Shown: positions 16,378 through 25,047 of the stretch, piece after piece | Position numbering within the stretch: position 1 is the stretch's first letter | Layout of the letters: each line of letters opens with the position of its first letter | Source of the DNA: Nocardioides szechwanensis | GTDB lineage: Bacteria > Actinomycetota > Actinomycetes > Propionibacteriales > Nocardioidaceae | Reading direction: 5' to 3' | Assembly: GCF_900103935.1 (NCBI RefSeq) | Contig: NZ_FNIC01000004.1 | Location: 248,001 to 312,000, forward strand | DNA: 64,000 nt | Position numbers and translations under genes: made by a program | Notes under the pieces: model-generated | The model's input: the letters and a program-made list of their open reading frames with translations, nothing else | What the model was told of the DNA's origin: nothing | The model's database searches: none

Positions 16378-17325
16378 CTAGCCTGCCAGCAGCTCCAGCA
16401 GCAGCCCCGCGACGGCCCGCTGCTCCACCGGGAACGGGTGGAACGCGAGCGCCCGAGACGGGTCGGTGTCGATGCCGTTGACCCAGGGCTGGTCGGAGCA
16501 GATGTCGTGGCCCTCGCTGGCGGCGTACATGTCGAGCACCTCGGCGCCGCCCGCCTCCGCGCCCGCCTTCTGTGCCTCCACGAGCGCGAGGGTGACCTCG
16601 CGGACGAAGGCGTAGTCGCCCTTGGCGAGCGGCACCAGGTCGGGGCAGACGCCCCAGGTCGGCAGGAACTTGGGATAGGTCACCAGCACCACCCGTGCCC
16701 CGGGTGCTCGCTCCCGGACCTCGGCGACGACCGACTCCACGCGCCCCTGGATCTCCGACACCTGGTCGAGCAGGCGGTTGGCGCCGTCCTGGTCGTAGGA
16801 GTCCCGGCACGGGGAGCCCGCCCGGTCGGTCCCCGCGAGGTTGAGGCAGCGGTAGACCAGGAAGCTGAAGAGGCTGAAGTCGTTGGCGCCGATGCCGAGG
16901 GTCACCACGTCGACGTCGTCGCTGAGCGCGTCGAACTGTGGCGGGTGCTCGACGCCGCCGACCACCTGCGGCTGCGTCATCTCGGCGCTGGAGGCGCCCG
17001 AGCAGCTGACGTCGACCAGCTCGTAGCCCGCGAGCTCGCGCACGGCGAGCTGGGGGTAGTTGTGGTCGGAGCGCAGGCAGCCGTGCGTCATGTTCGTCTT
17101 CGGCACCAGTGGCGCCGCCACGAACGAGTCACCCAGCGCGACGTAGACCGAGCCGGTCGGGCTCGGCGGCTCGGGCGCGGTCGACGTCGCGGTCGGCAAC
17201 GTCGGCTCGGTCGGAACGGGTGAGCCCGCCCCGGGCGTGGCGCCGTTGCTCTGACAGGCGGTCAGCAGCAGCATCGCCGCCAGCCCGCCGAGCGCGCGCT
17301 GGAGGCCGGAGCGGGACGCGGTCAT
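16378..17325 (-). CDS. SGNH/GDSL-type lipoprotein esterase
   Basis: A 315-residue secreted lipoprotein. The lipobox is LTAC at residues 21-24, followed by a Pro/Thr/Ser-rich spacer. The SGNH blocks are YVALGDSFVAAPLV near residue 62 (catalytic Ser), CSGASSAEM near 107, TLGIGANDFSLF near 142 (Asn), and FHPFPVEQRA near residue 294 with the catalytic His. Six or more cysteines suggest disulphides. It resembles actinobacterial extracellular SGNH esterases; the substrate is unknown. The ATG overlaps the 3' end region of the PucR-type gene upstream, and TAGCGT six bases before the ATG indicates its own leaderless promoter within that gene. Confidence 0.9.
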   Translation of the reverse strand: MTASRSGLQRALGGLAAMLLLTACQSNGATPGAGSPVPTEPTLPTATSTAPEPPSPTGSVYVALGDSFVAAPLVPKTNMTHGCLRSDHNYPQLAVRELAGYELVDVSCSGASSAEMTQPQVVGGVEHPPQFDALSDDVDVVTLGIGANDFSLFSFLVYRCLNLAGTDRAGSPCRDSYDQDGANRLLDQVSEIQGRVESVVAEVRERAPGARVVLVTYPKFLPTWGVCPDLVPLAKGDYAFVREVTLALVEAQKAGAEAGGAEVLDMYAASEGHDICSDQPWVNGIDTDPSRALAFHPFPVEQRAVAGLLLELLAG

Positions 17326-17329
17326 GCGG

Positions 17330-18526
17330 TCACGCTACGACGCCCGCACCGAACCCCGGCCCGACACCCAGCGCGAGCGTCAGCGCGAGGACTGTCTCGG
17401 GCTCCTCGAGCCGGTCGCCGTACAGCTCGCGGAGCTGGCCCATCCGGTAGCGCACGGTCTGCGGGTGCACGAACAGGGCGCCCGCCACCTCGTCGCGCCG
17501 CCCGTGGTGCAGCAGCCAGGTCCGCAGGGTCTCGGTGAGCTTCTCGGCGACGGCCGGCCGGAGGTCGGCCAGCGGCGCGAGCACGCTGGTGCGCAGGTCG
17601 GCCAGCGCGGCGGCGTCGGCGGTCAGCACCAGCTGGACCAGGTGGGCGTCGGTGTCGCCCAGCAGCCCGAGGGCGCTGGCCCGTAGCGCCCGTTCGTACG
17701 ACGCCCGCACCTCGAGCCACGGCCGGGCCGGGCCGGCCACGCAGCCGCGGTCGGCGAGCACTCGGAGCAGGGCGGCGCGGCGTCGTCCGTGGGCGTCGGG
17801 CACCAGCAGCAGCGCGCCCTCGTCCAGGTCGGGCACCTCGGTCTGGAGGGTGTGCGCCGAGACCTCCGCCAGCACCGGCCGCACCTGCGACTCGGGCACG
17901 ATCACCGCGGTGAGCGTGGTCGGCGCTGGCCACCCGGCCCGCTCAGCAGCGCTGGTGACGGTCTCGACCGGGGCGCCGTTGAGCAGGTGGTGGGCGATCC
18001 GCTCCACCAGCCGCTGCCGGACCCGCCCGGAGGTGGCCAGCTCGTCGGTGTGCCCGGCGACGCTGGCCGCCGACAGCTCGTCGATATAGGCGAAGACCAG
18101 CTCCGCGAACGACACCAGCGTCTCGGCCGACAGGCCGTTCTCGACCGCCCGCATCGACATCTCCCGCCAGGAGACGCGCGCGCCGATCCGGTAGGCCGCC
18201 AGCAGGGCGTCGGTCGAGCGGCCGCTGCGGGCCTCGCCCCGCCCGAGCTGGTAGGCACCCTCGACGGCGGGGGCGGCCGGCGTACGCGGGTCGGCGCCGC
18301 GGGTGCCGCCGGCCAACGAGAGGAACCCGCCGAGCGCGAGCTGGACGGCGTTGCGGATGGTCTCGCCCATCGGGCCGCTGAACGCGTCCTCGTAGCTGGG
18401 CACCTCGGCGATGATCGCGACCACGACGTCGTCGGCCACGCTCGGCAGGTGGGAGCGGATCTCGGCGACGGCCTCGGGCGGGATGAGCAGGCCGTGGCTG
18501 GCCGTCGAGCGGGAACGAGGGGGCAT
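17330..18526 (-). CDS. PucR-family transcriptional regulator
   Basis: A 398-residue regulator. The C-terminal PucR helix-turn-helix is clear: LRTWLLHHGRRDEVAGALFVHPQTVRYRMGQLRELYG (written here in two adjoining parts, residues about 335-355 and 356-371). The N-terminal half has an RsbT-co-antagonist-like helical domain (SYEDAFSGPMGETIRNAVQLAL) and a GGDEF-like middle segment, the usual PucR/CdaR layout. It faces the ferredoxin reductase-desaturase pair across an 85-base region and is the likely regulator of that pair. AGGAG is seven bases before the ATG. An inverted repeat TTTGT-9-ACAAA covers this ribosome binding site, suggesting autoregulation. Confidence 0.87.
   Translation of the reverse strand: MPPRSRSTASHGLLIPPEAVAEIRSHLPSVADDVVVAIIAEVPSYEDAFSGPMGETIRNAVQLALGGFLSLAGGTRGADPRTPAAPAVEGAYQLGRGEARSGRSTDALLAAYRIGARVSWREMSMRAVENGLSAETLVSFAELVFAYIDELSAASVAGHTDELATSGRVRQRLVERIAHHLLNGAPVETVTSAAERAGWPAPTTLTAVIVPESQVRPVLAEVSAHTLQTEVPDLDEGALLLVPDAHGRRRAALLRVLADRGCVAGPARPWLEVRASYERALRASALGLLGDTDAHLVQLVLTADAAALADLRTSVLAPLADLRPAVAEKLTETLRTWLLHHGRRDEVAGALFVHPQTVRYRMGQLRELYGDRLEEPETVLALTLALGVGPGFGAGVVA
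17332..17337 (-). promoter_or_regulatory. Leaderless -10 element for the GDSL lipoprotein
   Basis: TAGCGT on the minus strand, six bases before the ATG at 17325, inside the last codons of the upstream PucR-type gene. No Shine-Dalgarno site is seen. Confidence 0.45.
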
Positions 18527-18527
18527 T

Positions 18528-18546
18528 TTTGTCTCCTACGAACAAA
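18528..18546. promoter_or_regulatory. Candidate operator in the PucR/desaturase divergent region
   Basis: TTTGT (18528-18532) and ACAAA (18542-18546) form an inverted repeat with nine bases between, in the most AT-rich part of the divergent region. It overlaps the PucR-gene ribosome binding site. Binding by the PucR-type protein is inferred. Confidence 0.35.
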
Positions 18547-18611
18547 GTTGGCCGAGATCTTCACGTCCACCGGTCAGGACTTTACCCTTCCCGGTGCACC
18601 ACAGTAGAGAT

Positions 18612-19739
18612 ATGACCCCCGTAGCCCTGATGCGCGCCTCCCAAGGCCCCGGCGCACCCCGGTCCAGGTCGTTGCGAGACCGCCTGATGCGGGTCGCCGA
18701 GGCGGCCGTGACGCCCCTGATGCCCTCCGACGTGCTCGACATGTTCGACCCGCTGCGCTCCGGCGCCGACCTGCGCGGGCGCATCGTCGCCGTGGTCGCT
18801 GAGACCGCCGACTCCGCCACCATCGTGCTCAAGCCCGGCAAGGACTGGGCCGGCCACAAGCCCGGCCAGTACCTCCGCGTCGGCGTCGACGTCGACGGCG
18901 TTCGCCTGTGGCGCACCTACTCGCTGACCCACGGCCCCCGCGCCGACCGCTGCATCAGCATCACCGTCAAGGCGATCCCCGACGGCAAGGTGTCCAACCA
19001 CCTCGTGCGCCACGCCCGCGCCGGCCAGATGCTCCAGCTCGGCCAGGCCGAGGGCGACTTCGTGCTCTCCGACCCGCCCGCCGACAAGCTGCTGCTCGTT
19101 ACCGCCGGCTCGGGCATCACCCCGGTGATCGGGATGCTGCGCAACATGTTCTCGCGCGCCGTGCCGGTCGTCGCCGACATCGTGCTGCTCCACTCGGCGC
19201 TCTCGCGCTCCGAGGTGATCTTCGGCGACGAGCTGCGACGCTACGCCGCCGAGGGCAAGCTGCGGCTCGTCGAGCTGCACACCGACGTCGACGGCATGCT
19301 CGACGTCGCCGACCTCGACACGATCGTCCCGGACCTCGCCGAACGTACGACGTACGCCTGCGGCCCGGTGGGCCTGCTCGACGCCCTCGAGGGCCACCAC
19401 GGCGAGCGCGAGCTGCCGCTGCACATCGAGCGCTTCCGTACCGCGGTCGTCGCGGCCGCCGGAGACGAGCAGAGCGGTGGCACCGTCACCTTCTCCAGGA
19501 CCGGCATCACCGTCGAGGGCGACGGCTCCACCCCGATCCTCGACGCCGCCGAGTCCGGTGGCGTCCTGATGCCGAGCGGCTGCCGCATGGGCGTCTGCTT
19601 CGGCTGTGTGCTGCCGCTGCGCGAGGGCGCCGTACGCGACCTGCGCAACGGCGAGCTCACCGTCGCCGCGCCCGGTGACGGCGTGATCATCCAGACCTGC
19701 ATCAACGCAGCCGCCGGCGCCTGCGACATCGACCACTGA
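18612..19739 (+). CDS. Ferredoxin reductase with C-terminal 2Fe-2S domain
   Basis: A 375-residue electron-transfer protein. Residues about 55-160 form the FAD domain (GQYLRVGVDVDGVRLWRTYSL, with the RxYS motif). Residues 160-280 form the NAD(P)-binding domain (LLVTAGSGITPVIGMLRNM; YACGPVGLLDAL). The C-terminal plant-type ferredoxin domain has cysteines in SGCRMGVCFGC and QTC. It resembles the mycobacterial Rv3230c reductase that feeds electrons to the acyl-CoA desaturase DesA3, and the desaturase gene follows 30 bases downstream. The start is the ATG at 18612; CACAGT six bases upstream may be a leaderless -10. A second ATG lies at 18630. Confidence 0.92.
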   Translation: MTPVALMRASQGPGAPRSRSLRDRLMRVAEAAVTPLMPSDVLDMFDPLRSGADLRGRIVAVVAETADSATIVLKPGKDWAGHKPGQYLRVGVDVDGVRLWRTYSLTHGPRADRCISITVKAIPDGKVSNHLVRHARAGQMLQLGQAEGDFVLSDPPADKLLLVTAGSGITPVIGMLRNMFSRAVPVVADIVLLHSALSRSEVIFGDELRRYAAEGKLRLVELHTDVDGMLDVADLDTIVPDLAERTTYACGPVGLLDALEGHHGERELPLHIERFRTAVVAAAGDEQSGGTVTFSRTGITVEGDGSTPILDAAESGGVLMPSGCRMGVCFGCVLPLREGAVRDLRNGELTVAAPGDGVIIQTCINAAAGACDIDH

Positions 19740-19769
19740 CCGATCGACCCACACCCCGAGGAGATCGAC

Positions 19770-21014
19770 ATGACCGTCCTTCAGAAGAAGACCGAGAGCA
19801 CCAACCCGATCGCGCACCTGAGCGCCGACGAGATCGAGCAGCTCGGCGTGGAGCTCGACGCCATCCGGCAGTCGATCCTCGACAGCCGCGGCGAGGCCGA
19901 CGCGGCCTACATCCGCAAGGTGATCGCCGCGCAGCGCAAGCTCGAGCTCGGCAGCCGCGTCGTACTGCTCGCCAGCGTGTTCCCCCCGGCCTGGGTGCTC
20001 GGCACCGCCGGCCTGAGCGTCGCCAAGATCATCGAGAACATGGAGATCGGGCACAACATCATGCACGGCCAGTGGGACTGGATGCGTGACCCGAAGATCC
20101 ACTCGACCACCTGGGAGTGGGACAACGCCTCCCCGTCGGACCAGTGGAAGCACTCGCACAACGAACTGCACCACACCTACACGAACGTCGTCGGCAAGGA
20201 CAACGACCTCGGCTACGGCATCATGCGCGTCGACGAGGACCAGCGCTGGTATCCGCTCTACCTCGCCCAGCCGCTGTGGAACTTCATCAACGCCTGCTTC
20301 TTCGAGTACGGCATCGCGGCCTACGACCTCGAGCTCGGCAAGAACCTCGCGAGCGAGAAGCGCCGCAAGACCCCGGAGTTCAAGGCGCGCTACCAGCAGA
20401 CGCTGAAGAAGATCCGCAACCAGGTGACCAAGGACTACGTCGTCCACCCCGCGCTGTCGCTGCCCACCGGCTCGTTCCTGCCGACCGTGGCCGCCAACTT
20501 CACCGCCAACCTGGTGCGCAACCTGTGGACGCACTCGGTGATCATGTGCGGTCACTTCCCCGAGGGCGTCGAGACCTTCGAGCGCACTTCGATCGAGGGC
20601 GAGACCCGCGGCGAGTGGTACCTCCGCCAGATGCTCGGCTCCGCCAACATCTCCGGCAGCAAGGCCATGCACTTCATGACCGGCAACCTGTCGCACCAGA
20701 TCGAGCACCACCTGTTCCCCGACCTGCCCAGCAACCGCTACGCCGAGATCGCCCCGCAGGTGCAGGACGTGTTCCAGCGCTACGGCCTGAGCTACCACAT
20801 GGCGTCGCTGCCCAAGCAGGTCGGCAGCGCCTGGCACAAGGTCGTGCGGCTCTCGCTGCCCAACGACTTCCTGGCCACCACCACGGTCAAGAACCTCCCC
20901 AGCCAGCTCAAGATCCTCTACGGCATGACCACCAAGGGCCCCAAGGTCCGCCGCGCCGCGCAGGCCCGCCTCACCCAGCAGGCCCGGCGCCTGAAGGTCG
21001 CTGCCGCCGCCTGA
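19770..21014 (+). CDS. Membrane acyl-CoA desaturase (DesA3-like)
   Basis: A 414-residue di-iron fatty-acid desaturase. The three histidine boxes are HNIMH (residues 95-99), HNELHH (130-135) and HQIEHH (309-314), with membrane segments between them (VVLLASVFPPAWVLGTAGL; LWNFINACFFEYGI). It probably introduces a double bond in acyl-CoA at the membrane, taking electrons from the reductase encoded just upstream. The family match to mycobacterial DesA3 (Rv3229c) is from motif order and the gene pair. A GAGGAG site is six bases before the ATG. The regulator is likely the divergent PucR-type protein. The transcript ends at the palindrome at 21026. Confidence 0.93.
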   Translation: MTVLQKKTESTNPIAHLSADEIEQLGVELDAIRQSILDSRGEADAAYIRKVIAAQRKLELGSRVVLLASVFPPAWVLGTAGLSVAKIIENMEIGHNIMHGQWDWMRDPKIHSTTWEWDNASPSDQWKHSHNELHHTYTNVVGKDNDLGYGIMRVDEDQRWYPLYLAQPLWNFINACFFEYGIAAYDLELGKNLASEKRRKTPEFKARYQQTLKKIRNQVTKDYVVHPALSLPTGSFLPTVAANFTANLVRNLWTHSVIMCGHFPEGVETFERTSIEGETRGEWYLRQMLGSANISGSKAMHFMTGNLSHQIEHHLFPDLPSNRYAEIAPQVQDVFQRYGLSYHMASLPKQVGSAWHKVVRLSLPNDFLATTTVKNLPSQLKILYGMTTKGPKVRRAAQARLTQQARRLKVAAAA

Positions 21015-21025
21015 TCCGCACCTAG

Positions 21026-21093
21026 ACGTTGACCCGCCCGAAACTTTCGGGCGGGTCAACGTGCATTTCGGTCAGTTTCGGGCGGGTCAACGT
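21026..21093. terminator. Palindromic repeat downstream of the desaturase, copy 1
   Basis: An 18-base arm at 21026-21043 (ACGTTGACCCGCCCGAAA) and its exact complement at 21045-21062 form an almost perfect 37-base palindrome; a further right arm follows at 21076-21093. The same arm pair occurs at 44968-45000. Likely a terminator carried on a repeat. Confidence 0.7.
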
Positions 21094-21152
21094 GTGCCGT
21101 ACCTGTGACGCCGGTCGCGCGTTAACCTCCCGTACCCCCAGGAGGAACCACC

Positions 21153-23528
21153 ATGGACCGACGTCTCGTCGCGCTCGGAGCGGCACTGCTGCTCCCGCTC
21201 GTCGCCGCACCCGCCCTGCCCGCCGCCAGCGCCCCGCCGCCGTCCGCGTCGTCGGTGGCCGTCGAGGCGCCGGCCCCGGTGTCGACGAGTACGCCGGTCG
21301 CGGAGCGCAAGGCGCCGGGCCAGCGCCGGGCGCTGGTGATCCGGGTGCTGTCCAACCGGGCGGACCTGATCTCCGAGGGCGACGCCCGTATCTCGGTGAT
21401 GCCGGCCAAGGGCATCAAGCTCCACACGATCAAGGTCTTCGTGGGCAACCGCAACGTGACCGACCGGTTCGCACTGCGGGCGAGCAAGCGCTTCGAGGGG
21501 TTGGTCACCGGGCTGCGCGTGGGGCGCAACGTGATCACGGCGACGGCCAGGGGCTACACGACCCGCGTGGTCGTCACCAACCACCCGACCGGGGGTCCGA
21601 TCTTCTCCGGGCCGCAGCTGGGGCCCTACCAGTGCCAGGAGACCGCGCGCGACGCGAAGTGCAACGAGCCGGCGACGTACTCCTTCCTCTACCGCTCCAC
21701 CGACCCGACCACCGGCGGCCTCCAGCCCTACGACCCGCAGGACCCGCCGAGCGACGTCGCCACGACGACCACCGACACCGGCGTGACGGTCCCGTTCATC
21801 GTGCGTCGCGAGGACGGCTTCCAGGACCGCGACCGCTACACGATCCTCACGCTCTTCCAGCCCGGGAAGCCGTGGGCGCCGTGGAAGCCGCAGTCGCAGT
21901 TCAACCACAAGGTGCTGGTGACGCACGGCGGCAACTGCGGGGCGTCGTACGCCCCCGGCAACCCGCCGCTCGAGGACTACTCCGGCACCATCCCGTCGGA
22001 GACGCCGGGCTTCACGCAGAGCTACGTCACGGCGCTGGGCAAGGGCTTCTCGGTCATCTCGACCGCCCTCGACAACACCGGGCACAACTGCAACGTCGCG
22101 ATGCAGGCGGAGTCGCTGGTGATGGCCAAGGAGCGCTTCGTCGAGCGCTACGGCCTGATCCGCTACACGATCGGCACCGGCTGCTCGGGCGGCTCGATCG
22201 CCCAGCACACGGTCGCCAACGCCTACCCCGGCGTCTACCAGGGCCTGATCACCACCTGCTCCTACCCCGACACCCTGACCGCCGGCGCGCAGTTCGCCGA
22301 CTACCACCTGATGCGGCTCTACTTCGAGGACCCGAGCCGCTGGGCGCCGGGCGTCGTCTGGTCACCCACGCAGATGGCCGACGTCGAGGGGCACATCTCG
22401 ATCATCAACTCGGTCGCCGCCGACGAGGGTTTGTTCAAGGAAGCGCTCAACCCGGAGTCCGAGTGCAGCGGCACCAAGCCGCCGGTCGCCGGTGACCGCT
22501 CCACGCGCTACGACTCCGAGATCAACCCGGGCGGCGTGCGCTGCTCGGTGCTCGACATCATGATCAACGCGATCGGGCCGCGTCCGGAGTCGGTCTGGAG
22601 CCCGCAGGAGAAGGCCGCCGACCGCGGCTTCGGCGGCATCCCCTTCGCCAACACCGGCATCCAGTACGGCCTCGAGGCGCTCAAGGCCGGACGGATCACC
22701 ACCGCGCAGTTCATCGACCTCAACACGAAGGTCGGCGGGCTCGACGTCGACTCGCAGCTCATCGAGGACCGCACCGCCGGCGACCTCGCGTCGGTACGGC
22801 GGGCCTACCGGACCGGGCTGGTCAACGAGGCCACCAACCTCGACCAGGTCGCGATGCTCAACTTCGGCGGCCCCGACCCGGGCATCGCCCACGACTACGC
22901 CCACGCCTTCTGGACCGAGGAGCGGTTGCTGCGCGACCAGGGCCACACCGACAACCGGGTGATGTGGTTCGGCGTGACGCCGCTGATCGGCGACCCCGGC
23001 TGGGCCAACGAAGCACTCACCGAGATGGACCGCTGGCTGCGCGCCGTCGAGCGTGACCGTCGTACCGTGCCGCTGGCCGCCAAGATCGTGCAGGACAAGC
23101 CGGACGACCTCACCGACCGCTGCTCCAACGTCCCGGGCGTCCTCGAGGTGCCCGGCGAGAACGACGAGGTCGACTGCGTGCTGCCCGAGCCGCTCCAGCT
23201 ACGCCTCAGCACCCCGCGCGAGATGGCCGGCGACGAGGTCTTCAACGACCGGCTCTCCTGCGCGCTCAAGCCGCTCGAGCGCAGCTCGTTCGACTTCCTG
23301 CTGCTCCCGCTGACCGACGACGAGTGGGCCCAGCTCCAGGCGCTCTTCCCCGACGGGGTGTGCGACTACAGCTTGCCGGGGCTCGGGACGACGGGAGCAG
23401 AGACTTGGCTGACCTACTCCGACGCCGACGGCAAGGTCGTGTACGGCGGGCGCAACCTGCCGGCCGTCCCGTCCAACTCCGCCGACGGCTGGGCCAGCCC
23501 GTCCTTCCGGGGGCTCATCCGCTCCTGA
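21153..23528 (+). CDS. Secreted DUF6351 family protein, alpha/beta-hydrolase-like
   Basis: A 791-residue protein with a signal peptide (MDRRLVALGAALLLPLVAAP, cleavage near AAS-A at residue 27). An N-terminal Ig-like domain (RVLSNRADLISEGDARISV) is followed by a large hydrolase-like part containing KVLVTHGGNCGASY near residue 255, and GTGCSGGSIAQHTVAN with a putative nucleophile Ser345 (GCSGG, a variant of GxSxG). A late His is in FGGPDPGIAHDYAHAF. This agrees with the actinobacterial DUF6351 family, whose substrate is not known to me; tannase or polyester hydrolase relatives are possible. AGGAGG lies six bases before the ATG. The gene follows the desaturase but is separated by the palindromic terminator. 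Confidence 0.82.
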   Translation: MDRRLVALGAALLLPLVAAPALPAASAPPPSASSVAVEAPAPVSTSTPVAERKAPGQRRALVIRVLSNRADLISEGDARISVMPAKGIKLHTIKVFVGNRNVTDRFALRASKRFEGLVTGLRVGRNVITATARGYTTRVVVTNHPTGGPIFSGPQLGPYQCQETARDAKCNEPATYSFLYRSTDPTTGGLQPYDPQDPPSDVATTTTDTGVTVPFIVRREDGFQDRDRYTILTLFQPGKPWAPWKPQSQFNHKVLVTHGGNCGASYAPGNPPLEDYSGTIPSETPGFTQSYVTALGKGFSVISTALDNTGHNCNVAMQAESLVMAKERFVERYGLIRYTIGTGCSGGSIAQHTVANAYPGVYQGLITTCSYPDTLTAGAQFADYHLMRLYFEDPSRWAPGVVWSPTQMADVEGHISIINSVAADEGLFKEALNPESECSGTKPPVAGDRSTRYDSEINPGGVRCSVLDIMINAIGPRPESVWSPQEKAADRGFGGIPFANTGIQYGLEALKAGRITTAQFIDLNTKVGGLDVDSQLIEDRTAGDLASVRRAYRTGLVNEATNLDQVAMLNFGGPDPGIAHDYAHAFWTEERLLRDQGHTDNRVMWFGVTPLIGDPGWANEALTEMDRWLRAVERDRRTVPLAAKIVQDKPDDLTDRCSNVPGVLEVPGENDEVDCVLPEPLQLRLSTPREMAGDEVFNDRLSCALKPLERSSFDFLLLPLTDDEWAQLQALFPDGVCDYSLPGLGTTGAETWLTYSDADGKVVYGGRNLPAVPSNSADGWASPSFRGLIRS

Positions 23529-23558
23529 TCCTCTATTGGGCCTGATCGATCGAAGACC

Positions 23559-23587
23559 TTGTGATTTCGATTGTTTATCGATAGCTT
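23559..23587 (+). promoter_or_regulatory. Promoter with internal inverted repeat for the DUF2975 operon
   Basis: TTGTGA (23559-23564) and TAGCTT (23582-23587) are spaced by 17 bases. The spacer holds the inverted repeat TCGAT-5-ATCGA (23567-23581). The region is much more AT-rich than its surroundings. Binding by the Xre protein encoded second in the operon is inferred. Confidence 0.45.
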
Positions 23588-23622
23588 CACGTCGTAAGTC
23601 AATAGACGGAAGGAGTGGTCAC

Positions 23623-24123
23623 ATGGGCAAGGTGACGGTGCTGGCGCTGCGGGTGGTGCTCGCCCTGGGGCTCGCGGGCTCGCTGTTCGTGCAGGCGGTG
23701 ATGGTGCCGCTGCTGGCGATCGACCTCGACGAGGACTTCAACCAGGACGTCGCCGACGTGCGCGTGCCGATCATCGTCATCGTGCTGCTCGGGATCCTGA
23801 CCGTGCAGGTCGCGATGGTCTGCGTGTGGCGGCTGCTGACGATGGTCAGGCGCGGCACGGTCTTCTCCCACGGCGCGTTCCGCTACGTCGACATCGTGTT
23901 CGGCGCGATCGCGGCGGCGTCGCTGCTCATGTTCGCCCTCGGGGTCGTGCTCGCGCCGGGAGAGACCGTGGCGCCGGGCATCGTGCTGCTGATCGGCGGG
24001 GCGGCCGGGCTGATCGCGGGGGTGGCCCTGGTCGTCGCCGTGCTGCGGATGCTGCTCGCGCAGGCGGTCGACCGTGACGCCGAGGCCCAGCACCTCCAGT
24101 CCGAGCTGGACGAGGTGATCTGA
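23623..24123 (+). CDS. DUF2975 membrane protein
   Basis: A 166-residue protein with four membrane helices (about residues 5-25, 45-65, 85-105, 118-142), matching the DUF2975 family known in Bacillus as the YoaS neighbour of a small Xre regulator. Its role is unknown; it may sense or respond to membrane state together with the regulator. AAGGAG is six to seven bases before the ATG. Its TGA overlaps the ATG of the next gene by one base, so the two are translationally coupled. Confidence 0.82.
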   Translation: MGKVTVLALRVVLALGLAGSLFVQAVMVPLLAIDLDEDFNQDVADVRVPIIVIVLLGILTVQVAMVCVWRLLTMVRRGTVFSHGAFRYVDIVFGAIAAASLLMFALGVVLAPGETVAPGIVLLIGGAAGLIAGVALVVAVLRMLLAQAVDRDAEAQHLQSELDEVI

Positions 24124-24353
24124 TGCCGATCGTCGTCGACATCGACGTGATGCTGGCCCGGCGCAAGATGTCGGTGGGCGCGCTCGCCGAGCGGGTCGGG
24201 ATCACTCCGGCCAACCTGGCGGTGCTCAAGAATGGGCGCGCCAAGGCGGTGCGGTTCACCACCCTCGAGGCCCTGTGCGAGGCGCTCGACTGCCAGCCCG
24301 GCGACCTGATCCGCTGGGAGCCCGATCCGGCTACTCGTCCCCGGTCAGGTTGA
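24123..24353 (+). CDS. Small Xre/YozG-type transcriptional regulator
   Basis: A 76-residue helix-turn-helix protein of the Cro/CI class: MLARRKMSVGALAERVGIT, then the recognition region ANLAVLKNGRAKAVRF, and CEALDCQPGDLIRWE, the usual YozG ending. The 1-base overlap with the DUF2975 gene (TGATG) makes a two-gene module seen in many Gram-positive genomes. It probably represses its own promoter through the TCGAT/ATCGA repeat upstream. The last 23 bases overlap the end of the convergent ABC permease gene. Confidence 0.87.
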   Translation: MPIVVDIDVMLARRKMSVGALAERVGITPANLAVLKNGRAKAVRFTTLEALCEALDCQPGDLIRWEPDPATRPRSG

Positions 24354-25047
24354 ACGCCCGCAGCCGCTGGCCGGTGAGCCAGGTGCCGAGCACGAGTACG
24401 ACGGCGGTCGCGATGACGGCGTACGTCACGGGCAGGTCCTCGACCAGCTCGAGGTCCGCGAGCTCGCCGATGACCGCCTCCGACCACCGGGTGATGCTCA
24501 GCCAGCGCACCCCGTCGAGGAGGCCACCGAGCAGGCCCTCCCAGATCAGCAGGTAGATCAGGCCGATCACGACGGCGTGCCGGCTCATCACCGACAGCAG
24601 CGCGAAGAGCGCGCAGTAGGCCAGCCCGCCGGCCACCGAGCCGACCCCGAAGCCGACGGCGAGCGACGGGGACGAGGTCAGCATGACCAGGCCGGCGATG
24701 AACAGCGGCACGGCGGCGAACACCACGACGCAGACCGCCGCGACCACGAGCTTGCTCATCACGATCGTGTAGCGCGAGATCGGCTTGGCCAGCAGGTAGG
24801 AGACCGACCCGTCGTCGATCTCCGGCGCCAGCAGACCCGAGGTCGCGAGCAGGGCGACCAGCGGCACGATCACCACCAGGCCGAGCCCCTGGAGCGTGTG
24901 CTGGGCACCGGTCTCGTTCTCGCCGACCAGCACCCGGACCAGCACCGACACCGCGATCAGCACGAGCGGCAGCACGAACAGCAGCGCGCCGCGCCAGCGC
25001 CCGAAGACACTACGGACGCCGAGCCGGACGATCGTGCGCGAGATCAT
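24331..25047 (-). CDS. ABC transporter permease (ABC-2 type), module 1
   Basis: A 238-residue membrane protein with six helices, of the ABC-2/NosY-like group: LFVLPLVLIAVSVLV, VVIVPLVALLATSGLLAPEIDDGSVSYLLAKPISRYTIV (in the family, the EIDDGS-LLAKPISR motif marks the cytoplasmic loop), VVFAAVPLFIAGLVML, LLSVMSRHAVVIGLIYLLIWE, and a last helix near 210-225. It forms a pair with the ATPase gene that overlaps it by four bases. Cargo is unknown; related systems export antibiotics, lantibiotics or lipids. It is the last gene of a four-gene operon. Confidence 0.87.
   Translation of the reverse strand: MISRTIVRLGVRSVFGRWRGALLFVLPLVLIAVSVLVRVLVGENETGAQHTLQGLGLVVIVPLVALLATSGLLAPEIDDGSVSYLLAKPISRYTIVMSKLVVAAVCVVVFAAVPLFIAGLVMLTSSPSLAVGFGVGSVAGGLAYCALFALLSVMSRHAVVIGLIYLLIWEGLLGGLLDGVRWLSITRWSEAVIGELADLELVEDLPVTYAVIATAVVLVLGTWLTGQRLRAFNLTGDE

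Noticed and set aside
19143-19150. AACATGTT, a possible further KstR box
   Set aside because: It lies inside the ferredoxin-reductase coding region and lacks the outer T and A of the consensus.
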